From: Cellvibrionales bacterium UBA1969
GTDB lineage: Bacteria > Pseudomonadota > Gammaproteobacteria > Pseudomonadales > UBA7434
Length of the DNA stretch: 9,440 nucleotides
Direction of reading: 5' to 3'
Assembly (NCBI GenBank): GCA_002339085.1
Contig: DDDX01000077.1
Span: 1 to 9,440, forward strand
In this document: positions 1 through 6,069 of the stretch, in pieces
Layout of the letters: the number at the start of each line of letters is the position of its first letter
Position numbering within the stretch: the first letter of the stretch is position 1
The notes under the pieces: model-generated
Databases searched by the model: none
Seen by the model: the letters and a program-made list of their open reading frames with translations, nothing else
Told to the model about the DNA's origin: nothing
Translations under genes and position numbers: made by a program

Positions 1-165
1 TCCGCTAAGTTTTATAATTTGTAAGCTTACTTCGCACGGTAAGCGATAGAATGAACCCAAGAATAGATAAGTAAGCCATGAAAATAAATCGCATTTACGA
101 CCATTAACCGCTGTTTATCTTGGAATTGCAGACCCAATCTGCGCTATTAAATGAGGCCAATCTCT

Positions 166-867
166 ATGCAAAAATTAATCTACTCGATTTGGAAGACAGA
201 GGACGATGATACAGCGGCGTTTCGCGATCAGTTGCTGCAGGAACTTAGCCCCGCCCTTATTGCGCTGAACTGCCAGCATTTACGCATCTGCATCGCTGAC
301 GATGCTGTTGCGGCGGCGGCACCTTATATAATTTCCAGCGATGATGATCTGGTCTCAGGCTTAATTACCTTTTGGGTGGACAGCTATATTTATCGAGACG
401 CCTTAGAGTCAGTCATTGCACAGCATGTCAGTCGTTTCGCAGGGTATGCGGTTTGGGAATCAGCGCCGTTAGTCGAGCCCGAGGCACAACGACCGGTTGG
501 TCAACGTAGTCCAGGTATGTGTGAAGTGGTCTTTTTAAGAAAACCCGATAGACTCAACCGTGAAGAATGGCTCTCTATTTGGCACCAGCAGCACACCCAA
601 GTAGCTATCGAAACGCAATCAACATTCGGCTACCGTCAAAATGTCGTGGTTCAAGGCTTAACCCAAGATTCCATCGCACACGACGCCATTATCGAAGAAA
701 ACTTTCCGGCCGAAGCCATCGACAGCAGGCAGGGTTTTTATGCCGCTGGCGATGACCAGGCGCTTTATGAGGCACGCGAGAAGGCTATGATTAATAGTTG
801 CAGCAAGTTCATTGACTTTGAGCGCATGGACTGCATTCCAATGAGTCAGTATGTCATGCAAGCCTAA
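166..867 (+). CDS. EthD-like dimeric alpha/beta-barrel protein, function unknown
   Basis: The predicted protein has 233 residues and no signal peptide or membrane segment, so it is probably cytoplasmic. The second half carries an EthD-like signature at about residues 123-155: FLRKPDRLNREEWLSIWHQQH followed by a Gly-Tyr-Arg stretch. It resembles the 'K-R-x-x-hydrophobic-S/N-x-E-E-F/W-x-x-x-W-x-x-x-H' pattern of EthD and other small dimeric ferredoxin-like (alpha/beta-barrel) proteins. The first half (residues 1-110) could be a second, diverged copy of the fold; this is inference. I prefer the ATG at 166 over the ATG at 151, because a GAGG Shine-Dalgarno (153-156) sits nine bases ahead of 166 and overlaps the earlier codon. 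EthD proteins often accompany degradative oxygenases, but none is visible here, so no substrate can be named. It stands alone, converging on an OmpA-family remnant. Confidence 0.75.
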   Translation: MQKLIYSIWKTEDDDTAAFRDQLLQELSPALIALNCQHLRICIADDAVAAAAPYIISSDDDLVSGLITFWVDSYIYRDALESVIAQHVSRFAGYAVWESAPLVEPEAQRPVGQRSPGMCEVVFLRKPDRLNREEWLSIWHQQHTQVAIETQSTFGYRQNVVVQGLTQDSIAHDAIIEENFPAEAIDSRQGFYAAGDDQALYEAREKAMINSCSKFIDFERMDCIPMSQYVMQA

Positions 868-879
868 CACACACGCTGA

Positions 880-951
880 TTAGTTTGCCCGCGGTTGAAT
901 AAAAATCTCTACTCGACGGTTCAAGGCACGCCCGGCTTCAGTAACTGGTAT
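880..951 (-). pseudogene. Remnant of the C-terminus of an OmpA-family (peptidoglycan-binding) protein
   Basis: The minus strand from 951 down to the TAA at 880-882 encodes IPVTEAGRALNRRVEIF followed by IQPRAN and a stop. The core EAGRALNRRVEI is the highly characteristic end of OmpA/MotB-type peptidoglycan-binding domains, where a G-R-A-x-N-R-R-V-E-I motif closes the domain. Upstream on the same strand the frame continues only as low-complexity Leu/Phe/Lys codons to a stop at 982-984. The preceding helix and strand of the domain (usually ending G-x-G-E-x-x-P) are absent, and the DNA becomes AT-rich. No start codon or ribosome binding site is visible, so this is a 3' stub of about 24 codons left by a deletion or insertion, not a gene. 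Its similarity to the family is clear by eye; how it arose is inference. Confidence 0.8.
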
Positions 952-1055
952 ATTAGATAATAGTAAATCAAATTTTAATAGTTATTTAAAACAATGACTT
1001 ATAAATATCAACCAAAAAAATCAGCAATTAACGGCTGTCAACTCTTGCAAAACCA

Positions 1056-1071
1056 CTGTATATGTATACAC
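1056..1071 (+). promoter_or_regulatory. LexA (SOS) box 1
   Basis: The site reads CTGTATATGTATACAC and differs from the gammaproteobacterial consensus CTGT-N8-ACAG only in the last base. The central alternating TA-rich octamer is also as expected for a strong site. It contains the perfect palindrome TGTATACA (1063-1070). It shares base 1071 with box 2 and lies about 180 bases ahead of the ATG at 1248. LexA binding is inferred from sequence only. Confidence 0.6.
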
Positions 1072-1086
1072 TGGTTAAGTATACAG
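1071..1086 (+). promoter_or_regulatory. LexA (SOS) box 2
   Basis: The site reads CTGGTTAAGTATACAG, one base off CTGT-N8-ACAG in the left half. It starts 15 bases after box 1. The outer arms of the two boxes also form a perfect 9-bp inverted repeat, CACTGTATA (1054-1062) with TATACAGTG (1080-1088). Overlapping double boxes are known from tightly repressed SOS genes such as colicin genes. I could not place a convincing -35/-10 pair, so the exact start of transcription is unknown. Confidence 0.55.
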
Positions 1087-1247
1087 TGATTGTTCTCGTT
1101 AAAACATTCGCTAAACGATGAAAGTAGCAATACTCAGAGAATCAGTGCCCAGACAAGCAACACCTAGACCAGTGACATCTGTTCTTATGGCAGCACTCCA
1201 TTAAATCTTTTATTGAATAACTGCATTACTTAAATAAGGAACTTATC

Positions 1248-1712
1248 ATGCTCATTGCTCAAATACCTGTCCTACTTAGCAAACTTGTCCAGCTACGTTT
1301 TCAGCAACATGGCCAACAAGCAAACCGCGCGCTCGCCGGCCATGGGATTATTGGCCAAGACTATCAAGTCATTAGTGAATCTGGCTTTAACCAATTAATT
1401 AGCTCAATTAATCAGAGTCGAATTATACACCGCAACAACAGTACATTGATCTGCGATACGCAAGATCGCGTGCATGCACTAATAAAAGCCCCTTATTTTG
1501 ATACGCGCGGGCACTCGCGCCCGGTTCGCTACTTCGCGCTTAAAGACGCTAAATTATCGCTGTTTAGTCGCCTCAAAAATCACGGCCAAGAGGCAATTAG
1601 AAACGTCTATACACGCAGTGTCGCGATTCTAAAGACCCGACCAAAACGTCGACTAAAAACAACGGTTAATGCCAGTCAAACCGTTTGGGCAACGGTTCGT
1701 TTAACCGCTTAG
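1248..1712 (+). CDS. Unrecognised basic 154-residue protein, probably SOS-induced
   Basis: I do not recognise this protein. It has no signal peptide and no clear membrane helix. The N-terminus (MLIAQIPVLLSKLVQL) looks amphipathic. The protein is rich in Arg and Lys, and its last 45 or so residues (including KTRPKRRLK) contain almost no acidic residues, which would suit nucleic-acid or membrane-surface binding. It is close to SulA in length, but I see none of SulA's conserved features. The start is supported by an AAGGA Shine-Dalgarno at 1236-1240, seven bases before the ATG. Upstream lie two LexA boxes and a leader of roughly 150 bases. Thr-Val dipeptides near the end create complementary AACGGTT/AACCGTT segments (1661-1667, 1679-1685, 1691-1697) that could fold as alternative hairpins. 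There is no obvious operon partner. That it is a gene is fairly likely; its role is open. Confidence 0.6.
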   Translation: MLIAQIPVLLSKLVQLRFQQHGQQANRALAGHGIIGQDYQVISESGFNQLISSINQSRIIHRNNSTLICDTQDRVHALIKAPYFDTRGHSRPVRYFALKDAKLSLFSRLKNHGQEAIRNVYTRSVAILKTRPKRRLKTTVNASQTVWATVRLTA

Positions 1713-1923
1713 CTGCAAGCCAAAAACGCCAAGCTTCTATTCCAACCCCCCCCGTTGCGCAAGGAAGCGCCACCTACAATACACCGAGTAATCGCGAACC
1801 TTGGTCGTTAATACTAATCCTTATAGCCAATCTTTAACGTCAGCCTGTATAGTCAAGCCATACCCTAAACCGTTACACTGTGAATGGCCATTTATTGATC
1901 TTCAGTGATTGTAAGGGCGCATG

Positions 1924-1965
1924 ATGAGTTATGATTCAAGCGTTTTAAATTTTAACGCGCATTAG
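1924..1965 (+). CDS. Possible short leader ORF upstream of yrfG
   Basis: An ATG at 1924 (with another directly before it at 1921) lies six bases after an AAGGG Shine-Dalgarno-like stretch (1913-1917). It opens a 13-codon frame, MSYDSSVLNFNAH, ending in TAG at 1963-1965. The frame is the same as that of yrfG, whose candidate starts (GTG 1972, ATG 1984) lie just downstream and lack a strong ribosome binding site. Translation of the leader could therefore feed re-initiation at yrfG. A short GCGTT/AACGC dyad (1940-1944, 1954-1958) lies within it. There is no direct evidence that it is translated. Confidence 0.25.
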   Translation: MSYDSSVLNFNAH

Positions 1966-1983
1966 ATTTACGTGGGTAAAAGC

Positions 1984-2664
1984 ATGATTGACTGGCAAGC
2001 GATTGAAACCGTCCTGTTCGATATGGACGGCACCCTACTCGACCTTCACTATGACAATTATTTTTGGCTGGAACATCTCCCTAAATTTTACGCCAGTCAT
2101 AAAGGCTGGAGCGAGACTAAAACAAAAGATTGGTTAATGGCGCAGTTTAAAACAAAGTACCACTCATTGGATTTTTATTGCATTGATCACTGGGAGGCCT
2201 TATTAGGTATTGACATTATCACGCTAAAAAAAGAAATCAATCATATGATTGATTTCTTGCCCTATGCACAAAGCCTTCTAAAACAATTAACTGCACTGCC
2301 AGTGAAAACGGCGATAGTAACCAATGCGCATCGCCGTACTTTAGCCATTAAGGATCAGGTAGTTCAAATCACCGACTACGTCGATGAGGATTTTTGCTCC
2401 CATGATTTTCAATTACCCAAAGAAGACCCCGGATTTTGGTCAGCACTCTCAAGGACTTACTCATTTAATCCAGCGACCACGGTTTTAGTTGACGACAATG
2501 AGCGAGTATTAGCTTCAGCAGCTGCGTTCGGCATTCAGCAGCTCGTCATGCCATTAAAGCCTGATAGCATGCGTCCACTTCAAAAAATGCGCCAACCTGA
2601 TGAATTTATCGGGATTCATTGTTTATCTGAACTCTTGCCCAACAAAACACTCAGCATTAGATAA
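1984..2664 (+). CDS. yrfG: HAD-family GMP/IMP nucleotidase YrfG
   Basis: This haloacid-dehalogenase superfamily phosphatase should hydrolyse GMP and IMP to nucleosides in the cytoplasm, as its E. coli counterpart does. Numbering from the ATG at 1984 (226 residues), motif I is LFDMDGTLLDLHYDNYFW, with catalytic Asp residues in DMDGT. DNYFW is a YrfG hallmark. The cap holds DFYCIDHWEALLGIDI, matching the E. coli 'WYCLDYWSEQLGLDI' region. Motif II is the Thr of VTNAHRRTLA, motif III the Lys of LPKEDPGFW, and motif IV the DD of LVDDNE. The frame can start at GTG 1972, but ATG 1984 fits the E. coli N-terminus (M...WQ) better; neither has a good Shine-Dalgarno, and an in-frame TAG at 1963 blocks anything longer. 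A perfect 28-bp palindrome lies inside the gene (2231-2258). hslR starts 28 bases after the stop, suggesting an operon. Confidence 0.93.
   Translation: MIDWQAIETVLFDMDGTLLDLHYDNYFWLEHLPKFYASHKGWSETKTKDWLMAQFKTKYHSLDFYCIDHWEALLGIDIITLKKEINHMIDFLPYAQSLLKQLTALPVKTAIVTNAHRRTLAIKDQVVQITDYVDEDFCSHDFQLPKEDPGFWSALSRTYSFNPATTVLVDDNERVLASAAAFGIQQLVMPLKPDSMRPLQKMRQPDEFIGIHCLSELLPNKTLSIR
2231..2258. repeat. Perfect 28-bp palindrome inside yrfG
   Basis: The left half is AAGAAATCAATCAT and the right half is its exact reverse complement, with the centre between 2244 and 2245. It falls in coding sequence for KKEINHMIDFL. In RNA it could form a 12-bp stem with an AUAU loop. As DNA it is a two-fold symmetric site of typical operator size. 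No function is known to me. Confidence 0.9.
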
Positions 2665-2692
2665 CCATAGTTCATCACTATACGGTAATACA

Positions 2693-3103
2693 ATGAGCGA
2701 AAAAAAAAGTCAGGCAAGTGTAAGAATTGACAAATGGTTATGGGCTGCGCGCTTTTTTAAAACGCGAAGCCTAGCTAAGCAAGCCATCGATGGTGGAAAA
2801 GTTCACTACAATGGCCAGCGAATAAAAACCAGTAAACTGGTGGAGCTTAATGCAGAGCTAACCATTCGCGCAGGCTGGGATGAAAAAACTGTTATCGTTA
2901 AATCGGTAAGCGATCAACGTCGTAATGCAACCCTTGCCGCTGAATTATTCAATGAAACTGAAGCCAGCATTGCACTTCGAGAACAACGCAGTCTCGAAAG
3001 AAAAATGGCTAACTTAACGATGCCAGTTCATGCCGCAAGACCTAACAAAAAACAGCGCCGTCAAATTCATCGATTCAAAAACAAAACCCAGATCGATGAG
3101 TGA
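2693..3103 (+). CDS. hslR: Heat-shock protein Hsp15, ribosome-associated S4-domain protein
   Basis: This is a 136-residue cytoplasmic RNA-binding protein. In E. coli, Hsp15 binds stalled 50S subunits that still carry peptidyl-tRNA and helps recycle them after heat stress. The S4 RNA-binding domain is visible at about residues 10-70, beginning RIDKWLWAARFFKTRSLA and continuing through the GGKVHYNG turn typical of the fold. The C-terminus is a basic tail, RPNKKQRRQIHRFK, closely like E. coli Hsp15 'RPDKKERRDLLRFK'. The frame is open back to 2600, inside yrfG. I chose ATG 2693 because it lies after the yrfG stop and puts the S4 domain at the usual distance from the N-terminus. The Shine-Dalgarno is weak, so translation may partly depend on coupling to yrfG. 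hslO follows 44 bases later, the same order as in E. coli. Confidence 0.95.
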   Translation: MSEKKSQASVRIDKWLWAARFFKTRSLAKQAIDGGKVHYNGQRIKTSKLVELNAELTIRAGWDEKTVIVKSVSDQRRNATLAAELFNETEASIALREQRSLERKMANLTMPVHAARPNKKQRRQIHRFKNKTQIDE

Positions 3104-3147
3104 ATGGTTCTAAACAGCTAAGCTTTTTTAAATCACTAGGAATTATT

Positions 3148-4050
3148 ATGCACAGTGATGTCATACAACGCTTTTACTTTAGTGGACAGCCTGTACGCGG
3201 AGCCATTGTGAAACTGCAAAACAGCTATATTGAATCGCTGAATGGCCATGACTACCCGCCGATCGTTAATGCCCTACTGGGTGAATGCTTAGCATCAACC
3301 TTACTTATGGGTTTAAACTTAAAGCATCAAGCGCGACTGTCTCTTCAGGCCAGAGGCAATGGTGTTATTCACTTATTAATGGGCGAGGCACAACTTAAAA
3401 TCAACCCTGGGGAGTTAAACCAACACAGCATCCGCGCTGTAGCAAGACTGAAAGATCCGTACGATGCTTCAGCAGAAGCCTCATTGACGCTGGACGAATT
3501 GATTGGCCAAGGTCATCTTGCCATTACAATAGAGCCGGAAGAGGGCGAGCGATATCAAGGCATTGTTGAAGCAAAAGCAGCATCATTAAGCGCCTGCCTC
3601 GAGAATTATTTTCAACAATCTGAACAACTGCCGACCACGATTCAATTAATTACATCGCCTACCATGGCGGCTGGCTTGTTAATCCAAAGAATGCCGACGG
3701 AAGAGAGTAAAATATCAGCCAACGAAGCTCAAACTGATAACTTATGGGAAGAAGTCAATACGCTAGCCGCAACCGTAAGCAACAATGAGTTGCTCGCTTT
3801 AGACAGTGAAACTTTAATTTTTCGACTATTTCATGAGCACGTAGTAACGCTATCACCTCCTGAAAAAGTTTGCTTCGATTGCAGTTGCTCTGAAGAACGA
3901 ACCGGACAAGCATTATTAAAAATCGGCGTTAAAGAAGTATCGGCGCTATTAAAGCTCGATAGTGAAGTAGTGATGGATTGCGAGTTTTGCAGTGCGCGCT
4001 ACCGATTCACGCAATCAAAACTTCAGCAACTGGGTATGAAATTTAACTAA
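3148..4050 (+). CDS. hslO: Hsp33, redox-regulated holdase chaperone
   Basis: This 300-residue cytoplasmic chaperone is kept inactive by zinc bound to four cysteines; oxidation releases the zinc and unfolds the C-terminal switch so the protein can bind unfolding clients. The sequence shows the complete switch: C245-S-C247 (within VCFDCSCSEER) and C278-EF-C281. An extra cysteine at 242 precedes the first pair. The N-terminal domain begins DVIQRFYFSGQPVRGAIVKL and contains the usual ALLGECLASTLL and LQARGNG stretches. The length is close to that of E. coli HslO. The frame is open from GTG 3100, overlapping the hslR stop, but ATG 3148 has a TAGGA Shine-Dalgarno (3137-3141) and gives the family N-terminus. 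It is probably in an operon with yrfG and hslR; the stress roles of hslR and hslO match. Confidence 0.97.
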   Translation: MHSDVIQRFYFSGQPVRGAIVKLQNSYIESLNGHDYPPIVNALLGECLASTLLMGLNLKHQARLSLQARGNGVIHLLMGEAQLKINPGELNQHSIRAVARLKDPYDASAEASLTLDELIGQGHLAITIEPEEGERYQGIVEAKAASLSACLENYFQQSEQLPTTIQLITSPTMAAGLLIQRMPTEESKISANEAQTDNLWEEVNTLAATVSNNELLALDSETLIFRLFHEHVVTLSPPEKVCFDCSCSEERTGQALLKIGVKEVSALLKLDSEVVMDCEFCSARYRFTQSKLQQLGMKFN

Positions 4051-4125
4051 CAAAAAAATCCATCAAATGTAAATGTATAAACCTTAGTTATAAAAAGATT
4101 CACACTATTAATACTGTTAGTTGCT

Positions 4126-4134
4126 TGTTATAAA
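4126..4134 (+). promoter_or_regulatory. Candidate extended -10 promoter element for pckA
   Basis: TGTTATAAA matches the extended -10 pattern TG-N-TATAAT with one mismatch. It lies in the 202-base gap between hslO and pckA, about 120 bases ahead of the pckA ATG. No good -35 is present at the usual distance, so this is a weak prediction. The same nine bases GTTATAAAA occur at 4087-4095 and 4127-4135. The flanking 9-mers CAAATGTAA (4064-4072) and TTACATTTG (4136-4144) are exact inverted copies. Confidence 0.25.
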
Positions 4135-4252
4135 ATTACATTTGCGACTTACTGCTCTGTAAATACCACTCACTGCTAACTTCTGGCATACTTGTGCTCA
4201 CGTTGAAAATAACCTTTTATTTTTCAAAGGATTCACAAGGAACACTTAGATC

Positions 4253-5818
4253 ATGAACGCAGTTACTCCATCGTCGACGACATACCGCGATCTCAGCGCC
4301 GCTGATTTAATTGAGCAGGCTCTCAAACGCAATGAAGGCACACTGGCCGACAATGGCGCATTAGTCATTACCACGGGCGCTCGGACCGGTCGTTCGCCTG
4401 CCGATCGATTTATTGTCGAAGAGCCTAGCAGCCGAGATGCGATTGATTGGGGTGGCGTTAACCGTCCTTTCAATGCAGACAAATTTGATGCCTTATGGCA
4501 GCGAGTCAGTAAATATTTGTCTCAGCGAGATCAATTTGAAGCTAAATTGCATGTTGGTTCAGATACCCAGCACTATATACCGGTGCAAATGAATACTGAG
4601 ACAGCATGGCAAAATCTATTTGGTCTGAATATGTTTGTCCGAGTAAAAACAGATCAATATAACCCCAAAAATAAACAACCGTGGTCTATTTTAAATGTTG
4701 CTAGCTTTTGCTGTGAACCCGATAGAGATGGCACTAACAGTGATGCCGTGGTTATTATTAATTTTGCACAACGCAAAGTGTTGCTCGCCGGCATGCGATA
4801 TGCAGGTGAAATGAAAAAAGCCATGTTTTCTGTCCAAAACTTTTTACTGCCCGACAATGACGTGCTGCCGATGCACTGCTCTGCCAATGTCGGTGAGAAT
4901 GGTGATACAGCGTTATTTTTTGGTTTATCAGGAACAGGTAAAACAACACTTTCTGCTGATCCTGGACGTTACCTTATTGGTGATGATGAGCACGGCTGGG
5001 GTCGCGACATTGTGTTTAATCTTGAAGGCGGTTGTTACGCAAAAACGATTAACTTGAGCAAAAAAAATGAACCCGTTATCTGGGACGCAATTTCAAATGG
5101 AGCAATTCTAGAAAATGTTTTGTTGGATGAGCAAAATATGCCCGACTATGACGACACCTCTCTAACAGAAAATGGTCGCTGTTGTTATCCATTAGAACAT
5201 GTGAAAAAACGTGTAATCGACAACTTTGCCGGTGAACCCAAGGTGGTCATCTTTTTGACTTGCGATGTCTCTGGTGTGTTGCCACCGGTTTCAATATTGA
5301 GTAAAGAGGCTGCCGCCTACCATTTTTTAAGTGGCTACACTGCTCGTGTAGGCTCCACTGAATTGGGTGGAGATGCAGGGATTCAACCCGCCTTCTCGAC
5401 CTGCTTTGGTGCACCTTTTATGCCTAGACCAGCGGGTGATTATGCAAATTTATTAATGAAGCGAATTGAAGCTTTCGACAGCAAAGTCTATTTGGTCAAT
5501 ACTGGCTGGACGGGTGGCCCGGGCGGCCCGGGCGGCGAAGGCCAACGATTCTCTATCCCCACCACACGTGCAGTTATCAGCGCCATTCAAAACGGTGAAT
5601 TACTCAGCGTGGCTACTGATCACATCGACGCACTCAACCTCGATGTGCCCATAGCCGTGCCTGGCGTTGAGACTCAATTACTTAATCCGGTTAATACCTG
5701 GCGCGATGCTGAGCAATACCATGCCCAGGCCAATAAACTCGCTAAGCAGTTCATCGAGAACTTTAAACAATACGACGTGCCAGATGCAATTGTTAGTGCT
5801 GGACCAGCCCCGCATTAA
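4253..5818 (+). CDS. pckA: ATP-dependent phosphoenolpyruvate carboxykinase
   Basis: This 521-residue cytoplasmic enzyme converts oxaloacetate plus ATP to phosphoenolpyruvate, CO2 and ADP, the entry step of gluconeogenesis from TCA-cycle intermediates. The substrate-binding motif TGARTGRSP is at residues 41-49, and RYAGEMKKAMF with its metal- and substrate-binding Lys at 182-192. The metal-ligand His lies in PMHCSAN (206-212), the P-loop GLSGTGKT at 224-231, and the kinase-2 Asp pair in LIGDDEHGW at 241-249. A Gly/Pro-rich loop, GWTGGPGGPGGEGQRF (418-433), looks longer than usual and is built from tandem 9-bp units. The ATG is preceded by AAGGA at 4237-4241. There is no partner gene in the same transcript downstream; the next gene is 290 bases away. 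I saw no clear terminator after it. The position after hslO matches the E. coli arrangement. Confidence 0.97.
   Translation: MNAVTPSSTTYRDLSAADLIEQALKRNEGTLADNGALVITTGARTGRSPADRFIVEEPSSRDAIDWGGVNRPFNADKFDALWQRVSKYLSQRDQFEAKLHVGSDTQHYIPVQMNTETAWQNLFGLNMFVRVKTDQYNPKNKQPWSILNVASFCCEPDRDGTNSDAVVIINFAQRKVLLAGMRYAGEMKKAMFSVQNFLLPDNDVLPMHCSANVGENGDTALFFGLSGTGKTTLSADPGRYLIGDDEHGWGRDIVFNLEGGCYAKTINLSKKNEPVIWDAISNGAILENVLLDEQNMPDYDDTSLTENGRCCYPLEHVKKRVIDNFAGEPKVVIFLTCDVSGVLPPVSILSKEAAAYHFLSGYTARVGSTELGGDAGIQPAFSTCFGAPFMPRPAGDYANLLMKRIEAFDSKVYLVNTGWTGGPGGPGGEGQRFSIPTTRAVISAIQNGELLSVATDHIDALNLDVPIAVPGVETQLLNPVNTWRDAEQYHAQANKLAKQFIENFKQYDVPDAIVSAGPAPH
5510..5536 (+). repeat. Three tandem 9-bp units in pckA encoding (T/P)GG
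   Basis: The units ACGGGTGGC (5510-5518), CCGGGCGGC (5519-5527) and CCGGGCGGC (5528-5536) are in codon phase and give TGG-PGG-PGG (residues 420-428). The last two are identical and much richer in GC than the surrounding gene, which is the look of a recent slippage duplication. Confidence 0.75.
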
Positions 5819-6002
5819 TGGTCAAGCACCAGCGGCCTCTAACCTACTGATTTAAAAGCCCATCTGATTTTTTGATCGACGCTTCAATGAATTTAGCGCT
5901 TTAGCGACAATATAATTCAGTTAACAATAACTCCTCTAATAATGTCCCTTTTAAACTCCGCCTATACAGGCTCCACCTTTTACAGTGCTGCCACAACCTA
6001 AC

Positions 6003-6026
6003 CTATATTGATATATATTAATATAG
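6003..6026. promoter_or_regulatory. 24-bp near-perfect palindrome, candidate distal SahR operator
   Basis: The arms CTATATT (6003-6009) and AATATAG (6020-6026) are exact complements. The ten bases between them continue the symmetry except for one pair (G6010 with T6019). It ends about 80 bases ahead of the sahR start and roughly 40 bases upstream of the predicted -35. ArsR-family dimers bind AT-rich dyads of this size. Assignment to this regulator is inference from position. Confidence 0.45.
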
Positions 6027-6055
6027 ATAAACTGCAAAATACTTATAATTTATCT

Positions 6056-6069
6056 TTTCAATATTGAAA
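6056..6069. promoter_or_regulatory. Perfect 14-bp palindrome over the -35, candidate SahR operator
   Basis: TTTCAATATTGAAA is perfectly two-fold symmetric, and its right end is the predicted -35 hexamer (TTGAAA, 6064-6069) of the sahR-metK-ahcY promoter. A repressor bound here would block RNA polymerase. A second, looser dyad, TGATA (6075-6079) with TATCA (6086-6090), covers the -10. Which protein binds is inferred. Confidence 0.5.

Noticed and set aside
21..30. GTAAGCTTAC palindrome and a promoter for the EthD-like gene in 1-150
   Set aside because: A 10-bp palindrome alone is weak. No -35/-10 pair at acceptable spacing and distance from the start at 166 was convincing.
658..957. Minus-strand reading frame opposite the EthD-like gene (658-870), and the idea that it continues the OmpA-family stub
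   Set aside because: The 658-870 frame has no recognisable motif and lies opposite a well-supported gene. The OmpA-family frame ends at its own TAA (880-882) and does not extend into it.
1842..1852. AGCCTGTATAG, whose reverse complement occurs at 5962-5972
   Set aside because: An 11-base match between two distant places is expected several times by chance in a window of this length, and the flanks show no further similarity.
3100..3147. Upstream GTG start for hslO that would overlap the hslR stop
   Set aside because: The extra 16 residues do not look like Hsp33, and ATG 3148 has a proper Shine-Dalgarno at 3137-3141.
4203..4227. TTGAAAA/TTTTCAA hairpin just before the pckA ribosome binding site
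   Set aside because: The stem is seven AT-rich pairs around an 11-base loop, too weak to count as a regulatory structure without conservation.
5819..5940. Rho-independent terminator after pckA
   Set aside because: There is a T6 run near 5870 but no GC-rich stem in front of it; I could not support a terminator call.
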